From Histomonas meleagridis (taxonomy: Eukaryota > Parabasalia > Tritrichomonadida > Dientamoebidae): a stretch of 64,000 bases of DNA. Position 1 is the stretch's first letter; every line of letters begins with the position of its first letter. Position numbers and translations under genes: made by a program. Shown piece by piece: positions 60,411-64,000 of this stretch. The notes under the pieces were generated by a model, which did not search any database, was not told the DNA's origin, and saw only the letters and a program-made list of their open reading frames with translations. The stretch spans positions 91,330 to 155,329 of the forward strand of contig WSYJ01000008.1 of the NCBI GenBank assembly GCA_020186115.1, in the 5' to 3' direction.

Positions 60411-61160
60411 ATGAATAATTCTTCAAAATCATTAGATTTTCAGTGTATAATTCATAAAATACAATGTGAAAGAGCTTTAAATTATTATTTATTATCATTA
60501 TTTAAAACAGAATCTGAAAATAATTTTGAACAAATAACAACAACATTAAATTCTATTATTCCTAAATCTTACTTAAAACCAATAAATCATACAGAACAAG
60601 AAAATTCAGGAGAAGATGATTATAATGAACTCAATCAATATTTAGAAGAAAATAATTTAACGATTCCTCAAAATAAATTCGAATTCTTTCAAATCTTTGA
60701 AGATAGTGTTTCCGATATAGATAACTTACGTAAAGGAATTTTACAATAACAATTTTCAAGCAATTTATTCACATCATTTGGAAAATTATTTGTTGATTTT
60801 GATGATATTGAAAACCAAAATCAGAAACTTAATGAAGAACTAGCGAAACTTAAATATGAAAAACTAAAAACACGAATAACAACGAATGATGAAGAACCTA
60901 AAACACCTCAACGACAAATTAATTTTGATATTAGCACCCCAAATATTTCAATCGATGAAAGATTTCACGAATTAAAAGAAGAACTTCGTTGCATTAATGA
61001 ACAAGGAAAAGAACTCATCACACAAAAATCAAATTTAGAAAGAGAAATCTAGAAAAGAATTAAAAGTGATAACATAAAACACGAAGAAACAGAAATTGAA
61101 CGAGAAATTCAAGAAATATCAAGAGAAATTTCACATTTAAATACGAAATATACAAATTGA
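60411..61160 (+). pseudogene. Coiled-coil protein gene with two in-frame nonsense codons
   Basis: One frame runs from ATG 60411 to TGA 61158-61160, interrupted only by TAA (60747-60749, within ILQ*QFSSN) and TAG (within LEREI*KRIKS, about 61050). Otherwise there are 249 codons with a helical N-terminal third and a K/E-rich coiled coil. Both stops lie where Gln (CAA, CAG) would fit, one C-to-T change each. No frameshift is present, so inactivation appears recent. It shares its upstream region with the divergent WD pseudogene. The family is not recognised. Confidence 0.65.
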
Positions 61161-61297
61161 AAAATATTTTTTAAAAAATAAATTCGGCTCAGTGCAAACG
61201 ATAGAAATATAAAATATTCAATAATTGTGAAGTTTATAAATTGACCCCAAAAAATTAGTTGCACTTTTGAATAAAACACTATGGTTTCTGATGTTAC

Positions 61298-61644
61298 TTG
61301 TTAATGAAAGAGCACAATGTCAAAGTGAAGGAAAACATATGTTGGTTTTTTTATAATGATTGTTATAATGCATTACAATGGATTGATTGGGCAATTAACA
61401 AATTTAGTGATTCCATTTACATATTTCTTCCGGAATATCAATGGGTGGTGCTACATCATCATTTCCAATTCTCCAAATTACGATATTATAAACAAAAGAC
61501 TTGCCAAATACGGAATGTTTTATAGTAATTCGGCAATAAAAATTGATTGTAAAAGGTGCTGGGCATAGTGAAAGTTATTATATAGAAACGAAGACATACG
61601 AAGAAGCGTTGGATTCATTCATTAACGAAATACTTATTGAATAA
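61298..61644 (+). pseudogene. Unassigned gene fragment
   Basis: Two overlapping frames carry protein-like sequence: ICWFFYNDCYNALQWIDWAI (about 61340) and, in another frame, INKRLAKYGMFYSNSAIKID (about 61490). The latter continues after a further frame change into GHSESYYIETKTYEEALDSF and ends LIE with TAA 61642-61644. The family is unknown; frame changes show it is not intact. Confidence 0.4.
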
Positions 61645-61795
61645 AAATAATATATCATAAATTATCATTGAAACGTTAGTTATATCATATTATACATTTA
61701 CATGTTCATTACATTTTTGCAAAAAATAGGGAAAATGATTAATATGTATTCATAATTTCGATTCTTATTATAAATTTCATGACCGGCCACACAAA

Positions 61796-62176
61796 TTATG
61801 CTCCGGTGGCTTTGATTTTGAGAGGACAATTTCTTAAGTTGTGACCGTGTTGTCTACATAATCCGCATTTATGTTTGCCAGGTATGTCAATGGGTTCGTT
61901 TTTCAGCAGCCATTGAAGTTCTCCATAAAATGGACAATCGCTAATTTGATGATTTTTATCACAAATTAAACACTTAACTACTTTCGTGTGTTCATTACAT
62001 TTGCGAAGCTTTGGTGGCCTTCCTCTTGGTCTTCCTTGAGCATCGATGTGATCAACAATTTCAAGGGTTTCACAATAATCGACCTATCCATATGTTCTAA
62101 TGCTCCTAAGTTCTTCTAATCTTTGGGAGAAATCAGTGAGAATTATTCCTGATTTTTCCAAATCTGGTGAAACTAA
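61796..62176 (-). pseudogene. C-terminal zinc-knuckle fragment, MULE-transposase-like
   Basis: The minus strand reads KSGIILTDFSQRLEELRSI, one TAG, then VDYCETLEIVDHIDAQ, an AT-hook-like GRPRGRPPKLRKC, and two zinc knuckles: CLICDKNHQISDC (CX2CX3HX4C) and CGLCRQHGHNLRNC (CX2CX4HX4C), ending in KATGA and TAA 61796-61798. AT-hook plus CCHC knuckles at the C-terminus is typical of Mutator-like transposases and FAR1/SWIM proteins. The catalytic part is missing, and the fragment starts abruptly at an (AC)n run. Confidence 0.65.
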
Positions 62177-62191
62177 ACACACACACACACA
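62177..62191. repeat. (AC)n microsatellite
   Basis: About seven AC units at the abrupt edge of the zinc-knuckle fragment. Confidence 0.9.
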
Positions 62192-62234
62192 GCGCTATTG
62201 AAGCTTCGCGTGATACGCTCGCTTCAAGCCGCGC
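62192..62234. repeat. GC-rich imperfect hairpin
   Basis: The left arm GCGCTATTGAAGC (62192-62204) can pair with the right arm GCTTCAAGCCGCGC (62221-62234), with a short loop containing GTGATAC. It is far more GC-rich than its surroundings. It could be a transposon end, a terminator-like structure or an RNA stem. Confidence 0.55.
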
Positions 62235-62322
62235 TACATAAAAGAAAGCATTAACGATAGAGGATGATTGAAAATTAGGATTAACGGTCGAGTTTAAAAT
62301 AAGCATGTGCGAAAAATCTAAC

Positions 62323-62430
62323 TATAACTTGTAACGTAACGTTACCTGTAACTTTGACATTTTGGAAAAAAGAAGAAGAATAAAGAACATGAGATGCAAA
62401 AACCAAGGTTACGTTACGTTACAGGTTATA
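62323..62430. repeat. 24-bp inverted repeat, 60-bp loop
   Basis: The left arm 62323-62346 (TATAACTTGTAACGTAACG and on) and right arm 62407-62430 are reverse complements at 22 of 24 positions. The loop is 60 bp. Arms are built of GTAAC/GTTAC repeats. The right arm ends 38 nt before the helicase ATG, so it may be a terminal repeat or origin of that element. Confidence 0.8.
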
Positions 62431-62468
62431 AATTAAGTCTAGTTTTAAAGTAGTAATTTGATTTTTTA

Positions 62469-63849
62469 ATGCAACTAAAAAAGATGTCAGAAGTTACAAC
62501 CGATATAAACGACAAATTCTGTTTAATGGACAAAAAAAAAAAAAAAAACTATGATTTAAACGGAGATGAAGCAATAAATGATTTAAAGAAATGTTTTTTA
62601 GTATGTGATTCAACACCTGAAGTATTTATGTTTAAAGATTATGACGCAGTGAATGATTATGTTAAAGTAAGTTATACATCAGAAAACGTTGCGAAACAAA
62701 AGCTAAAGAAAATAATTATTGGAAGAAGGACCGAAGGAAACAAAACAAAAAATATTAGCGCTTGGGATTTATATTTAGAAAATACAGAAATATTTACGGT
62801 AAAAGCATTAAAATTTTATTCCGAAGACCCTCAAATTTTTTCTTACTTTAGAGGTTATGATTATAAAAAGCTTGATAAAGTAAAAACAGAAATTATACAA
62901 CCGTTTTTAGATCATGTAAGAGAAGTAATAGCAAATGGTAATGAAGAAATTTATAGATATATTCTAATTTGGATCTCAAGCATTCTTCAAAAACCAAATT
63001 TCAAAACTGGAGTTGCTTTAGTTATATTAGGAAATCAAGGAACAGGAAAAAATACATTCTTTACAGATGTAATTTGCAAATTAATGGCAAGATACGCAAA
63101 TGAAAATGTTACGAATATAGAATCAGTAGTCGGTAAATTTAATGCAACATTGGAAAACAAAAAATTACTGGTTTTAAATGAACTACAAAGTATTGATACA
63201 AATAAATTTTCAAATTCCGATGCATTAAAATCTATTATAACAGATAAAACAATAAATATAAATCAAAAAAATGAACCGATGAGAGAAACAGAAAATGTTG
63301 CGAATTTTATAATGGTATCGAATAATGATGTTCCAATAAAGATTGAAAGTTATGATAGAAGATATGTTGTAACTAAAAACAAGTGATAAGCATTTACAAG
63401 ATTTTGATTATTTCTCAAAACTTGCTGATTCATTCACGCCTGAATTTTATGAAAATTTATTTACATTCTTTATGTTAATGGATGTGTCGAAAGTAAATTT
63501 AAGAAGAATTCCGAACAGTGAAGCAAAAGAAAATATAAAAGAAGCTTCAATGTCAAGTTATGAAATATTCGCTAGAGACAATTACGAAAAAATCAAAAAC
63601 ATAACAGGTCCTGATTTATTTAATTTATATTGTGATTTTGTTGAAAAAAATAAATTCAACAGTTGCAGTTCAAGGACTTTTATTGCAAATATGAAAAAAT
63701 TCACTGGAAATGCTTCTGCAAAAAGGATTGATGGAAAAGTATTTAAAGTATATAATTTATTACCAGAAGTTTATGAAAGATTTGATAAATATCATAAGAA
63801 TTTAGAAGAACAAATAGTTTATGATGAAATTGACGAAGATGCTTTATGA
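62469..63849 (+). CDS. SF3-helicase-like replication protein, one frame break
   Basis: Part 1 (62469-63386, 305 codons) has a helical region with NISAWDLYLENTEIFTVKAL and IFSYFRGYDYK, then an SF3/DUF5906-type ATPase: Walker A GNQGTGKNTFF (188-198), a B region NKKLLVLNELQ (230-240), motif C FIMVSNNDVPI (280-290), and a likely arginine finger DRRYVV. It stops at TGA just after VVTKNK. The next frame continues directly with SDKHLQDFDYF and a winged-helix-like tail (63472-63849). The break is at the A5 run near 63372-63378, where one base fewer joins them. Such proteins unwind replication origins in phage, virophage, polinton-like and plasmid elements. The A15 run at 62529-62543 may be another weak spot. 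Live or dead cannot be decided. Confidence 0.78.
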
Positions 63850-63900
63850 ATATGTTTATTTTTATCAAAAAAGTACCATTAAAATTTCAAATATGTTTTT

Positions 63901-63938
63901 TTAACCCTTTTTCTAACCCTTTTTTTAACCCTTTACGA
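63901..63938 (+). repeat. Three 13-bp TAACCCTTT repeats
   Basis: TTAACCCTTTTTC, TAACCCTTTTTTT and TAACCCTTTACG follow one another at about 13-bp spacing, 52 nt after the helicase frame. They resemble iterons or telomere-like repeats (complement AAAGGGTTA). Confidence 0.7.
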
Positions 63939-64000
63939 ATCGGAGAAAATGAGCATTTTTTGAATGATTTAACGCAAAAGTTGAATGACCAAAAATCAAA

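Noticed and set aside
60411-61160. Reassignment of TAA/TAG to Gln as in some diplomonads
   Set aside because: Intact genes in the window end at TAA and TAG in the expected places and encode Gln by CAA/CAG.
61298-61568. Two overlapping small genes
   Set aside because: They are pieces of one fragment in different frames, not separate genes.
1-64000. tRNA, 5S rRNA, snRNA or CRISPR array
   Set aside because: No A/B-box pair with a cloverleaf, no recognisable snRNA core, and the regular repeats found are protein-coding or have no unique spacers.

Overview
The window looks like nuclear DNA from a parabasalid flagellate of the Trichomonas/Tritrichomonas group. The sequence is AT-rich and densely packed, with genes of eukaryotic type on both strands. 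Four things point to this group: a spliceosomal intron with the trichomonad hallmark ends (GTATGT ... CTAACACACAG, 2006-2099); a gene for an initiator-binding (IBP39-type) transcription factor, a family I know only from trichomonads; several DUF3447-type ankyrin genes; and stop codons that often run into TAAA, the trichomonad poly(A) signal. I cannot name the species.

Layout. 1-4.3 kb: tail of a membrane protein, HSBP1, a BAP31-like ER protein, a BRSK/SAD-like kinase with an intron, and Arp2. 4.5-12.2 kb: an accessory and decaying zone with a broken guanylate-binding-type GTPase, an ankyrin gene with a 170-bp repeat array, a pogo-like transposase relic and another ankyrin relic. 12.5-17.3 kb: an LRR/coiled-coil protein, relics of a Rab GTPase and a NEK kinase, and a second ankyrin locus. 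17.8-27.8 kb: the IBP39-like factor, a ZIP4/SPO22-like TPR protein, a BRWD-like WD40-bromodomain protein, an unassigned relic and RRP12 (two frame breaks). 28.1-29.5 kb: a broken ankyrin gene. 29.7-40 kb: Ran, a PP1-like phosphatase, a helical-repeat protein, a GSK3-like kinase, Ctu2, a Gfo/Idh/MocA oxidoreductase, a PH-AGC kinase with a 23-nt intron, and a small hypothetical gene. 40.4-47.0 kb: a very large FERM protein resembling talin. 47.2-50.1 kb: a fourth ankyrin locus. 50.3-58.5 kb: a helical protein, CFAP57, a POC5-like protein and an FG-nucleoporin-like protein with a 24 x 60-bp minisatellite. 58.7-62.2 kb: pseudogenes (a WDR17-like protein, a coiled-coil protein, a MULE zinc-knuckle tail). 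62.3-64 kb: a 24-bp inverted repeat, an SF3-helicase-like replication gene with one frame break, and a 13-bp repeat cluster, which together suggest one end of a mobile or virus-like element.

How the genes fit together. The housekeeping genes cover actin branching (Arp2), nuclear transport (Ran, FG protein), ribosome maturation (RRP12), tRNA thiolation (Ctu2) and the flagellum/basal body (CFAP57 next to POC5). They alternate with blocks of ankyrin genes and dead mobile elements. Two short upstream motifs recur: AAAAGTGACA close to several start codons, and AACCGYY about 27-60 nt upstream of the ankyrin and GTPase genes. The most puzzling structure is the ankyrin 170-bp unit, whose 77-nt linker shifts the reading frame at every repeat yet keeps its length at separate loci.
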